From NCBI GenBank assembly GCA_017434525.1, contig JAFRFD010000022.1, positions 1-42,744 on the forward strand: a DNA stretch of 42,744 nt, in the 5' to 3' direction. The notes beneath the pieces are model-generated. The model ran no database searches. It worked only from the letters and a program-made list of their open reading frames with translations, and was not told the origin of the DNA. Position 1 is the stretch's first letter. Every line of letters starts with the position of its first letter. Source of the DNA: Methanobrevibacter sp. GTDB lineage: Archaea; Methanobacteriota; Methanobacteria; Methanobacteriales; Methanobacteriaceae. Positions 15,563 through 23,017 of the stretch are shown in pieces. A program made the position numbers and the translations under genes.

Positions 15563-16363
15563 TCATACTTTTTTAGCCATTAAGTTGTACTGAGAAGAGT
15601 CTTCATACATTTTATAAACTTCAATGTTTCTAGAGTTGCATAAATCCAATATATAATCTTCATCTTCGGGAGATATCTTAAGCCCCATATATACCGCTTT
15701 TGGTTTTAAAAATTCCACATACATTTTATCATTCTTCATTATAAAATCAATACCTTCATAATCATGTTCATCATCAAATACCAATCTCCATTCCTTTTCA
15801 TAACTCCAATTATGAGATTTTTTTACAAAAAGCTCTAATGCTGAAGCATTGAGCGGGTCTTTACCATCTAAAAGTAGTTCTGCAAGATTGGTGTTATCAG
15901 TTCGCTTTACATATTGGACAGGATAACAAAAATCCCTAAACAAATTATTTCTATGAAAATCATATTCTATGCAAATCCCTTCATGATTGTCACCATAAAA
16001 AGCCCACATGGGCGCATTATCATTATCTTGGGAAAAACAAGCAACACGATAACGTTCCTTATAACTTTCATCCACTTCCAATTGCATACCCTTTTTTTGA
16101 TATAAATCAAAATCGTGTAAAAAATTCGCTTCAAAAGGATCGTTTAATTTATTAAATTGGTTAATAAACATCAAATCTTTCATCAACAAATAATAGGAGT
16201 ATTTAACACTAGTATATTGAAAAAGAGATGATGGCAAATAGCTATTTTTAATAATCAACCATCTTTTATATTCTTCAGACATATATGGTTTATTGAAAAT
16301 TCCTCTATAAAAACGATTTATCCAATTATCATACTCTTCTTTCATATCTAAAAACATTGCCAT
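15563..16363 (-). CDS. DUF2971 family protein
   Basis: Protein of 266 residues with the hallmarks of DUF2971: an early SLFQYTSVKYSYYLL region followed by FNKLNDPFEANF (about 75-86), the central PMWAFYGDNHEGICIEYDF (about 117-135) and the late NWSYEKEWRLVFD (about 185-197). The pattern 'MW.HYA..H.G..I.F' and the Glu-Trp-Arg motif are highly conserved in the family. The biochemical function is not established; members are scattered by horizontal transfer and often sit in defence or mobile regions. No signal peptide or membrane helix is present. The gene is divergent from the FRG gene with 71 bases between them. The region is AT-richer than the genes before it, which suggests recent acquisition. 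Confidence 0.8.
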   Translation of the reverse strand: MAMFLDMKEEYDNWINRFYRGIFNKPYMSEEYKRWLIIKNSYLPSSLFQYTSVKYSYYLLMKDLMFINQFNKLNDPFEANFLHDFDLYQKKGMQLEVDESYKERYRVACFSQDNDNAPMWAFYGDNHEGICIEYDFHRNNLFRDFCYPVQYVKRTDNTNLAELLLDGKDPLNASALELFVKKSHNWSYEKEWRLVFDDEHDYEGIDFIMKNDKMYVEFLKPKAVYMGLKISPEDEDYILDLCNSRNIEVYKMYEDSSQYNLMAKKV

Positions 16364-16434
16364 GAATTAATTTATATTTTTTGAAAGTAATAATGTTATT
16401 TAATACATAGCAACTGTTGAAAGGAGTGAATTAA

Positions 16435-17505
16435 TTGTCTGAAAGTGAATGCATTAAAAAAGTCAAAATAGATAGTTATGATGAACTAGTTCAGATTATA
16501 CAAGGAAAAACTAAATTTTGTGAAGATTTAAGAGAAAAATTCATATTTAGAGGAATGGGAGATAATGCTTATGAATTAACCCCTTCAGCATTAAGAAAAG
16601 ACAACAAGCTAGATGATTTTGTTGATGAAGATTTTAAATTAACTTTAGCACTTTCTCATGAAAAAGCTGTTGAATGCGGATTTGCAAAAGAAGAAAAATA
16701 TTATGAAGATATTAAACATTACCCTGTTAACAAATATGGTCAATTAATCGATGAAAAAGTCAAAGATTACGCAGCATCTTGGGAAGAATTCCAATGTGTA
16801 AAAGAGGTAAATGCATTGATGAAATTCTTAAGTTATGCTGATAGAGTAGGTCTAAAAGTACCAAATAATCAAAAGGTCCGCCAATTAATTGAACATAAAA
16901 CTCAAAACCCATTTCATGATGAAAAACCGAATTGGCCAGATGAAAATTATTATGAACTGATAGCCATAGCTCAACATTATGGTGTTCCAACAAGAGCTTT
17001 AGATTGGTCATATGACTATAGAGTTTCATTATATTTTTCTGTGAAAAACATATTGAATGAAAACTATTTGACAAGTGAAAAACCGGAAAATGGTATTTTA
17101 TGGGCTTTTAATTATAAATATTTTAAACCATGTTATATGCTTGAAAACAAATCATATTGTACAACTTATTATCGTCCGGAATACAACACTAATCCAAATT
17201 TAAATGCTCAAAAAGGATTATTCACATTTATGATAAAAAGAGTTTGGGAAGATGCAAAACAACCTTTTGACAAATTCATAGAAGACTTTTTAGATAATTA
17301 TAATGATAGTGGAAGAAAAATGCCAAAAACAGAAACTGCATTTTATAAGTTTATTATTCCAGAAGATGAAAAACCCAATATCCTTAAAGAGCTATATTCA
17401 GAAGGTTACTCTGAAGAGTATTTATTCCCAGGATATGCAGGAGTAACCCAAACAATTGAGAATAGAGTAAAATTAGATAGATTAATTAACAGATTGATGA
17501 AATAA
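16435..17505 (+). CDS. FRG domain protein
   Basis: Protein of 356 residues with an FRG domain: an N-terminal piece with FIFRGMGDNAYELTPSALR at 36-54 and a second piece with AIAQHYGVPTRALDWSYD (about 181-198) followed by RVSLYFSV. The conserved F-R-G and the 'QH.G.PTR.LDW' block define the family. The activity of FRG proteins is not established; they are common in phages, prophages and defence neighbourhoods. The start codon is TTG at 16435, supported by an AAGGAGTGA site at 16422-16430; no ATG lies near the N-terminus. It is divergent from the DUF2971 gene and shares its high AT content. No membrane segment is visible. Confidence 0.82.
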   Translation: MSESECIKKVKIDSYDELVQIIQGKTKFCEDLREKFIFRGMGDNAYELTPSALRKDNKLDDFVDEDFKLTLALSHEKAVECGFAKEEKYYEDIKHYPVNKYGQLIDEKVKDYAASWEEFQCVKEVNALMKFLSYADRVGLKVPNNQKVRQLIEHKTQNPFHDEKPNWPDENYYELIAIAQHYGVPTRALDWSYDYRVSLYFSVKNILNENYLTSEKPENGILWAFNYKYFKPCYMLENKSYCTTYYRPEYNTNPNLNAQKGLFTFMIKRVWEDAKQPFDKFIEDFLDNYNDSGRKMPKTETAFYKFIIPEDEKPNILKELYSEGYSEEYLFPGYAGVTQTIENRVKLDRLINRLMK

Positions 17506-17846
17506 TTATTTAAATGTTAAAATTGAAAATGCTGTAAATTAGACATAAATGAAATACCATTATAACAAATTTTCAACAAAACTAAATATTTATTATAGGC
17601 AAAAACCAATAAATTAATTAGCAAATCAAAAGATTTGCATACAATCTACAACTATGCCTAATTGGCAAAAATGATATTGGGGTTGCTTGCAATCCCCACT
17701 ATCCCCATAAACTACTTTTACATCACAAAAATAAATAATTAACTATAAGACAACTATTAATTAAAAAAGGATTGTTATGAGTAGTAAAAGAATAGATGCA
17801 ATCTTTCAAAATAAATATTATTCTCCATTAATTGTTCTAATGTAAC
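17506..17846. other. Intergenic region with stable hairpins, 341 bp
   Basis: No coding region is seen. Two compact hairpins stand out from the AT-rich background: GCAAATC-AAAA-GATTTGC at 17621-17638 and GGGGTTG-CTTG-CAATCCC at 17679-17696, the second in a locally GC-rich patch (17676-17710). A TAGGC/GCCTA pairing (around 17596-17600 with 17656-17660) could close the first into a larger fold. This may be a small structured RNA or the scar of a mobile element; nothing decides between these. Confidence 0.4.
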
Positions 17847-18650
17847 TCATAAACTAAACCTGTTTCTACGTTTATTATTAATAAATAATTTTTGAATGAA
17901 ATCTAAACGAGAACCAACATCTAACTCAGATAAAATATTATTAATATCATCAAGAGACAATGTTTCTTTATTTACCACTTCATAAATGAAAACATTGCTT
18001 TTATAGACTTGAGAATCGGCCACATCCTCAAAGGTATAACCTCCAGCGAAATCTTTTGTGAAAAATACATCATTTTTAATAATTTTAGCAGGATTTCCTG
18101 ATACATGAACGTTGGAAGGAATTTTAGCATAGGACCGTATGAATGAAGCGTTACCAATAATTGAACCTGAACCTATTTTAACACCTTTTGAGACATAAAC
18201 ATTATTTCCTAAAAAGACATGATCCCCAATCCATACACTATTTGAAAAATTAATCCTCTCTTTGGAATTGGAATCATAAATAGAATAGCCATCAGAATTT
18301 GATATGAATACATTATCGCTTAAAATACAATCATCACCAATAATGAGGTTTTGATTTTCAAAAATATGTAATTTAACTGAAGAGCCGAATTCGCAATCTT
18401 TACCTATGAATCCTGTAGAATTATTATAGATTACTAATCTGAAATCATCAATTAAATCAGACCCCACATATACTATTGAATTGCTTCCATTAAACTCTAA
18501 AACTACATTTTCTAATTTGATGTTATTTTTACATACTAAAACATTATTTTTACCCATAAAAGTTATTTTTGAATCTTTTAAAGTAGGCATTCCTATAATC
18601 TTATTGTCCACCATCATTTCAAATTGTGTTGCATATTCAATATGTTCCAT
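17847..18650 (-). CDS. Left-handed beta-helix (hexapeptide) acyltransferase-like protein
   Basis: Protein of 267 residues. Residues about 55-195 are built of hexapeptide-repeat turns ([LIV]-G-x(4)), for example IGDDCILSDNVFISNSDG, VWIGDHVFLGNNVYVSKGVKIGSGSIIGNASF, ending in the typical VSGNPAKIIK. This is the fold of O- and N-acetyltransferases and related sugar acyltransferases acting on surface glycans; the histidine usually used for catalysis is not obvious and the loop is Ser/Asp-rich (SNSDGYSI), as in many WcaF-like proteins. The C-terminal 60 residues are unassigned. It is the last gene of a minus-strand unit glf-galU-this gene, with an 18-base gap after galU, so a role in decorating the polysaccharide is likely. 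Confidence 0.72.
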   Translation of the reverse strand: MEHIEYATQFEMMVDNKIIGMPTLKDSKITFMGKNNVLVCKNNIKLENVVLEFNGSNSIVYVGSDLIDDFRLVIYNNSTGFIGKDCEFGSSVKLHIFENQNLIIGDDCILSDNVFISNSDGYSIYDSNSKERINFSNSVWIGDHVFLGNNVYVSKGVKIGSGSIIGNASFIRSYAKIPSNVHVSGNPAKIIKNDVFFTKDFAGGYTFEDVADSQVYKSNVFIYEVVNKETLSLDDINNILSELDVGSRLDFIQKLFINNKRRNRFSL

Positions 18651-18668
18651 CTAATTCCTCCCATCCAA

Positions 18669-19523
18669 TTATATGTTTTTATTGACTACTTCTCCAATAT
18701 ATTCCATTAAATCATCACTAAACTCATCATCATCCAATGCAAATCTAATTGATGTTTTAAGCCATTCCACCCTATCATCCATACTGAATGACTTGCCTTC
18801 AAAAATAACTCCATAAACTTCATCAAGATTTGCGAGTGCATCAGTTAAATGCAGTTCATTGCCAACACCCATTTTAGTTTCTTTGAGTTTATCAAAAATA
18901 TCTGGTGTTAAAATATACCTTCCAGTGATTGCTAAATTTGTCGGCGCCTCATCAATTGCAGGTTTTTCAATTAACTGACCTAGTTTTAAAATATTTGAAC
19001 TAATCTTTTCGCCATTAACAATTCCATATTTCGGTATTTTTTCATCAGGAATTAATTTAAGTGCAATTGTTGATTTCTGATATGTTTCAAAAACATTCAT
19101 TAACTGCTTTATGCAGGGAGTTTTTGAACTGGTGATTGAATCACCAAGTAAAACCGCAAATGGCTCATCCCCGATGTGTTTTTGGGCACATAATATTGCA
19201 TCGCCTAAACCTTTGATATCCCTTTGCCTAACATAACAGATATCCGCTAGGCCAGTAATGCCTCTAACTTGTTTTAAAACTCTATCTTTACCTGCTTTTT
19301 GTAAAGTGTATTCCAATTCATAAGATTTATCAAAATGGTCTTCGATTGACCTTTTATTTCTACCAGTTACAATTAAAATATCATCGATGCCAGAATCTAA
19401 AGCTTCCTCAATAACATACTGGATTGTGGGTTTGTCATAAACTGGCAACATTTCCTTAGGTTGAGCTTTAGTGGCAGGCAAAAATCTAGTTCCAAGACCT
19501 GCTGCAGGAATAACCGCCTTCAT
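18669..19523 (-). CDS. galU: UTP-glucose-1-phosphate uridylyltransferase
   Basis: Protein of 284 residues producing UDP-glucose from UTP and glucose-1-phosphate. The N-terminal nucleotide-binding signature AAGLGTRFLPATKAQPKEMLP at 6-26 is intact, as are 'KPTIQYVIEEALDSGIDDILIVTGRNK', the 'GLGDAILCA' segment (about 105-113) and 'VLLGDSI'. Length and motif order match bacterial and archaeal GalU. It is located 3 bases after glf and before the acyltransferase gene, so the three are one operon. The product UDP-glucose feeds both UDP-galactose/galactofuranose (glf) and UDP-glucuronate (the dehydrogenase gene at 34309). Confidence 0.95.
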   Translation of the reverse strand: MKAVIPAAGLGTRFLPATKAQPKEMLPVYDKPTIQYVIEEALDSGIDDILIVTGRNKRSIEDHFDKSYELEYTLQKAGKDRVLKQVRGITGLADICYVRQRDIKGLGDAILCAQKHIGDEPFAVLLGDSITSSKTPCIKQLMNVFETYQKSTIALKLIPDEKIPKYGIVNGEKISSNILKLGQLIEKPAIDEAPTNLAITGRYILTPDIFDKLKETKMGVGNELHLTDALANLDEVYGVIFEGKSFSMDDRVEWLKTSIRFALDDDEFSDDLMEYIGEVVNKNI

Positions 19524-19526
19524 GAT

Positions 19527-20630
19527 TTAACTCCCATTTAATGAATTTACTAATTTCAATGCTTCTTCAATCACTTGCCACATATCAAAATATTTATACA
19601 TGCCTAGTCTTCCACCAAAAATGACTTTATCCTCTTTTTTAGATAAAGTGACATATTTATTGAATAATTCGGAATTCTTATCATCATTCATCGGATAATA
19701 TGCCTCTTCTCCTTTAGACCATGATTTTGGATATTCCTTTGTAATGATTGTTTTTGGAGAATCTGAATTCTCAAAGTGTTTATGTTCAATTATACGAGTG
19801 TAAGGTGTTTCTGCATCAGTGTAATTAATCACAGCATTGCCCTGGAAGTTTTCAACATCCAAAGTTTCGAATTCGAAATTCAAACCCCTATATTCCAACT
19901 CGCCATAACAGTAATCATAATACTGGTCAATCATTCCAGTGAATATGATTTTATCGGCAATGTTCATCCATTTTTCTTTATCATCGAAGAACTCTATATT
20001 TAATTTGACTTCAATACCCTCTAACATTTTCTCAATGATTTTAGTATATCCTCCAATAGGAATCCCCTGATATAAATCATTGAAATAATTATTGTCAAAA
20101 GTAAATCTTACAGGAAGCCTTTTAATAATAAATGTTGGCAAATCTTCACATTTCCTGCCCCATTGCTTTTCAGTATATCCCTTAACCAATTTTTCATAAA
20201 TATCTTTACCGATTAAAGAAATGGCCTGTTCTTCAAGATTTTGAGGATTTTCAATATTTGCCTCTGCTTTTTGTTCTTCGATTTTGGCCTTGGCTTCCTC
20301 TGGTGTTTTAACACCCCACATTTGATAAAATGTATTCATGTTAAATGGCAAATTATAATATTCTCCTTTATAATTTGCGACGGGAGAATTAGTAAATCTA
20401 TTAAAATCTGCAAATTGATTGATATATTCCCAAATTTCCTTGTTGTTAGTATGGAAAATATGCGCGCCATACTTATGAACATTAATATTTTCAGTTAATT
20501 CAGTGTATGCATTGCCTGCAATATGATCTCTTCTCTCGATAACCAAACATTTTTTACCATTTTTTGTCATCTCATGTGCGAATACTGCTCCAAAAAGTCC
20601 TGCACCCACTATCAAATAATCATATTCCAT
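19527..20630 (-). CDS. glf: UDP-galactopyranose mutase
   Basis: Flavoprotein of 367 residues that interconverts UDP-galactopyranose and UDP-galactofuranose, the donor for galactofuranose in surface glycans. The FAD-binding start VGAGLFGAVFAHEM at 8-21, the ERRDHIAGNAYTE block at 31-43 and HKYGAHIFHTNNKEIW at 52-67 are diagnostic, as are 'TEKQWG' (about 174) and the C-terminal 'GRLGMYKYFDMWQVIEEAL', which contains residues of the active site. Nothing is missing. First gene of the glf-galU-acyltransferase operon; the next gene starts 3 bases after its stop. Presence in the locus predicts galactofuranose in the polysaccharide. Confidence 0.95.
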   Translation of the reverse strand: MEYDYLIVGAGLFGAVFAHEMTKNGKKCLVIERRDHIAGNAYTELTENINVHKYGAHIFHTNNKEIWEYINQFADFNRFTNSPVANYKGEYYNLPFNMNTFYQMWGVKTPEEAKAKIEEQKAEANIENPQNLEEQAISLIGKDIYEKLVKGYTEKQWGRKCEDLPTFIIKRLPVRFTFDNNYFNDLYQGIPIGGYTKIIEKMLEGIEVKLNIEFFDDKEKWMNIADKIIFTGMIDQYYDYCYGELEYRGLNFEFETLDVENFQGNAVINYTDAETPYTRIIEHKHFENSDSPKTIITKEYPKSWSKGEEAYYPMNDDKNSELFNKYVTLSKKEDKVIFGGRLGMYKYFDMWQVIEEALKLVNSLNGS

Positions 20631-20963
20631 TTAACCACCATAATCCCAATCTTATAACGAACAAAATAATCTCAATAAATTTAATATTTAATTAAAATAT
20701 AATCCCTCAATTAAAATTTACATCTTATGATAAAAGTTGATGATATTTCACTAACATGTTAAATATACATCAACTGCCACTTAAGAATAATATTTTCTTA
20801 AATATGATATATGTTCCAACACATATATAATATGTCAGATTCCCTCATTTAAATATTCAATTTTAGCCTTTAAATCCTCCAAGGAAATTGATATACTCAA
20901 AATCTTAAAATCACAACCGAATATTATTGATATTAAAACCAAAATAAACAAATCTCAAAAATA
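20631..20963. other. Intergenic region, 333 bp
   Basis: Mostly AT-rich with no confirmed gene. The section upstream of glf (20640-20760) should hold its promoter. A 38-codon open frame on the minus strand at 20835-20951 is described separately as a possible gene remnant. Confidence 0.4.
20835..20951 (-). pseudogene. Possible 3' remnant of a coding gene
   Basis: A minus-strand frame of 38 codons ends with SLEDLKAKIEYLNEGI and has codon use like that of real genes (GAG GAT, AAG GCT), unlike the AT-rich background. It has no ATG, opens only with TTG, and is closed upstream by TGA. It could be the C-terminal end of a deleted gene. I do not recognise the family; chance cannot be excluded. Confidence 0.22.
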
Positions 20964-22907
20964 TTAATTCCGGGTTAATACAAAATTATCTGCATAAAAA
21001 GTTTGTTTTTTATGGGATATTAAAATTAACTGGATACAATTTGACATTGCAGTTTTACTTACGTTCACCTTAGTTGGTGTTTCTGAAGGTTGAACCACCA
21101 CACTGCCCCAATCATCTTTTGATGATTCAAACAAGCTTACAATAACAGGCTCTTCAGGGTTATATATGGTAACATAAGCTGAAATAAAATCTCCAATATT
21201 AACATCAATTTTGGGTGTTTTTAAAACTTGACGATTGGTTTTTCCATTGCAAACCGCCTTAATGCTCCTATCACCAATATCTGCCCAATCGTCACTGGAT
21301 GAAATAGATTCCATTTGGAATTCATCGAAACCGAATGTGTCTTTAGTATTGAAGGTTCCCAACCATACATTAAAATCAAATAAATTGTCTGAATCTTTAA
21401 CGAATATTGAATATTCTTTACTTAGAGTATCCTCATATTTAATGCGAATTTCATGTTCTCCTCTTCCAAGGGTTGATGCTGAAAAGCCAAAATAATCTTC
21501 AGCTGCAACCAGATCATTGAAATTGAGCATATTCACTTCATCATAAATAATTATCAGGTTATCATGATTAATTTTAACAGCATTATTTGAAGAGTCAATG
21601 ACCTTGAAATCATTTAGTTTAATCATATCATTATAGCTAACCACAGAGTGCAATAAATTGAATGAAACAGATTTATAACTTCCAGAAGTGGGCCGATTCA
21701 AATTTTTAAAAGATTTAAACATCTTCCAAGTATTTGATGACTTAATGGATGATAATTGATTGTCTAATTTTAAATTAGCATTTCTCAAAACATGATTTTC
21801 ATCTTCTAAGGTTTTTACCTTATTTTTTAGAATATTTTGAGTTTTATAAAACTCATTTCTTTCTGTTTTCAAATCTTCAATATTACTTTCTAATCGTTTT
21901 ATAGCATCATTAGCATCCCAATAGCCCATTTCATACTTAAATTCTTTTGCAGATTTGGAATCAATGCAACTATCAAAAATGGCCTTATTCCTATCGTCTA
22001 ATGATTTTTCCATATACTTATCATAGAAACCGTTTGAAACACACTTTTGAAAATCCTCCTGCAATTTATCAAAATACATTTCCTCAAATTCAGGTTTAAT
22101 GTCAACGAATCTTTTATAAGTCATGCTGACCTTTTTATTAAATACTTTTCCAGAGTATTTATCTAGAAGACCATACTTTTCAAATCTATCGACCATCAAA
22201 TTATTAATGTCAATTGAATCTAAGAAACGTTGATCACCAGCAGTTGTTGATGAATAATCATACCAACGTCTTTTAAAAAGATATTTTCTGTAAAATGCAA
22301 TTCTTTTAGCATTGAAAAGAACATCCCAAAAAAATATATTGTCATCAAAAATAAGTCCTTCTGGAAAAATAGCACCAATATCCTTGATAAATTGGTTATT
22401 GTACAATTTACTCCAAGGAGTAACGGGAATATCGAAAATCAGTTCCCCCAAATCTTTATAATCGAATACTGAGTCGCCAACAAAATCCGCAATATGTTCC
22501 ATACTGTAAATATCTGATTTATAATATCTGTCTTCATCCATAACATAATTTAATGATTGGAATAAAACAAAATCGGCATCTTTTTGTTTGGCAAAGTTAT
22601 AAGTTTCTTCAAAGGCGTTTAACTCTAAAATATCATCAGAATCCATTAAATATAAATATTCTCCTTTGGCTAGTTTCATTCCCCTATTTGTAGCAGCAGC
22701 ATGCCCTGCATTCTCTTGGGAAATAACTTCAAATCTATTATCATTTTGGGCATAGGAATTTAAAATAGCTAAAGAGTTATCGCTGGACCCATCATTTACA
22801 CAAATAATTTCAATGTCTTCCAATGTTTGATTGACAATGCAATCCAAACATTCTTTTAAAAATTCTTCAGCATTGTAAATAGGAATAACAACGGATATTT
22901 TCACCAT
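20964..22907 (-). CDS. GT2 glycosyltransferase with coiled coil and beta-rich C-terminal domain
   Basis: Protein of 647 residues from the ATG at 22907, chosen because AAAGGTGGT precedes it directly; a reading from 22952 would add 15 residues that do not belong to the GT2 fold. Residues 1-230 form a family 2 glycosyltransferase (VVIPIYNAEEFL at 6-17, VNDGSSD at 37-43, DSDD at 89-92). Residues about 340-400 are a coiled coil (LESNIEDLKTERNEF..., VKTLEDENHVLRNAN) ending in the NTWKMFK motif common in surface glycosyltransferases. Residues about 420-647 are beta-rich and may form one or two carbohydrate-binding-like sandwiches. The closest relative in the window is the GT2 half of the next protein upstream. 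Donor and acceptor cannot be read. Confidence 0.82.
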   Translation of the reverse strand: MVKISVVIPIYNAEEFLKECLDCIVNQTLEDIEIICVNDGSSDNSLAILNSYAQNDNRFEVISQENAGHAAATNRGMKLAKGEYLYLMDSDDILELNAFEETYNFAKQKDADFVLFQSLNYVMDEDRYYKSDIYSMEHIADFVGDSVFDYKDLGELIFDIPVTPWSKLYNNQFIKDIGAIFPEGLIFDDNIFFWDVLFNAKRIAFYRKYLFKRRWYDYSSTTAGDQRFLDSIDINNLMVDRFEKYGLLDKYSGKVFNKKVSMTYKRFVDIKPEFEEMYFDKLQEDFQKCVSNGFYDKYMEKSLDDRNKAIFDSCIDSKSAKEFKYEMGYWDANDAIKRLESNIEDLKTERNEFYKTQNILKNKVKTLEDENHVLRNANLKLDNQLSSIKSSNTWKMFKSFKNLNRPTSGSYKSVSFNLLHSVVSYNDMIKLNDFKVIDSSNNAVKINHDNLIIIYDEVNMLNFNDLVAAEDYFGFSASTLGRGEHEIRIKYEDTLSKEYSIFVKDSDNLFDFNVWLGTFNTKDTFGFDEFQMESISSSDDWADIGDRSIKAVCNGKTNRQVLKTPKIDVNIGDFISAYVTIYNPEEPVIVSLFESSKDDWGSVVVQPSETPTKVNVSKTAMSNCIQLILISHKKQTFYADNFVLTRN

Positions 22908-22949
22908 ACAACCACCTTTAAGAAAAATAATCTTAAAATATAAAATGCA

Positions 22950-22992
22950 CACCTAATGTTTGATTAAAAATCAAATCAAATCAAATTAGGTG
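22950..22992 (-). terminator. Inverted repeat between two glycosyltransferase genes
   Basis: An 8-bp perfect stem, CACCTAAT at 22950-22957 with ATTAGGTG at 22985-22992, extends after a small bulge through TTGATT/AATCAA pairs. It lies 26 bases after the stop of the GT2-GT8 gene and before the start of the next gene, so it may terminate or attenuate transcription between them. The 5-base unit AATCA is repeated within the right arm. Confidence 0.4.
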
Positions 22993-23017
22993 CTTGAATA
23001 AAACAAAAAACTCAAAC

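Noticed and set aside
17590..17665. tRNA-like cloverleaf
   Set aside because: The closing stem is only five pairs and there is no T-loop (TTCRA) or anticodon arm.
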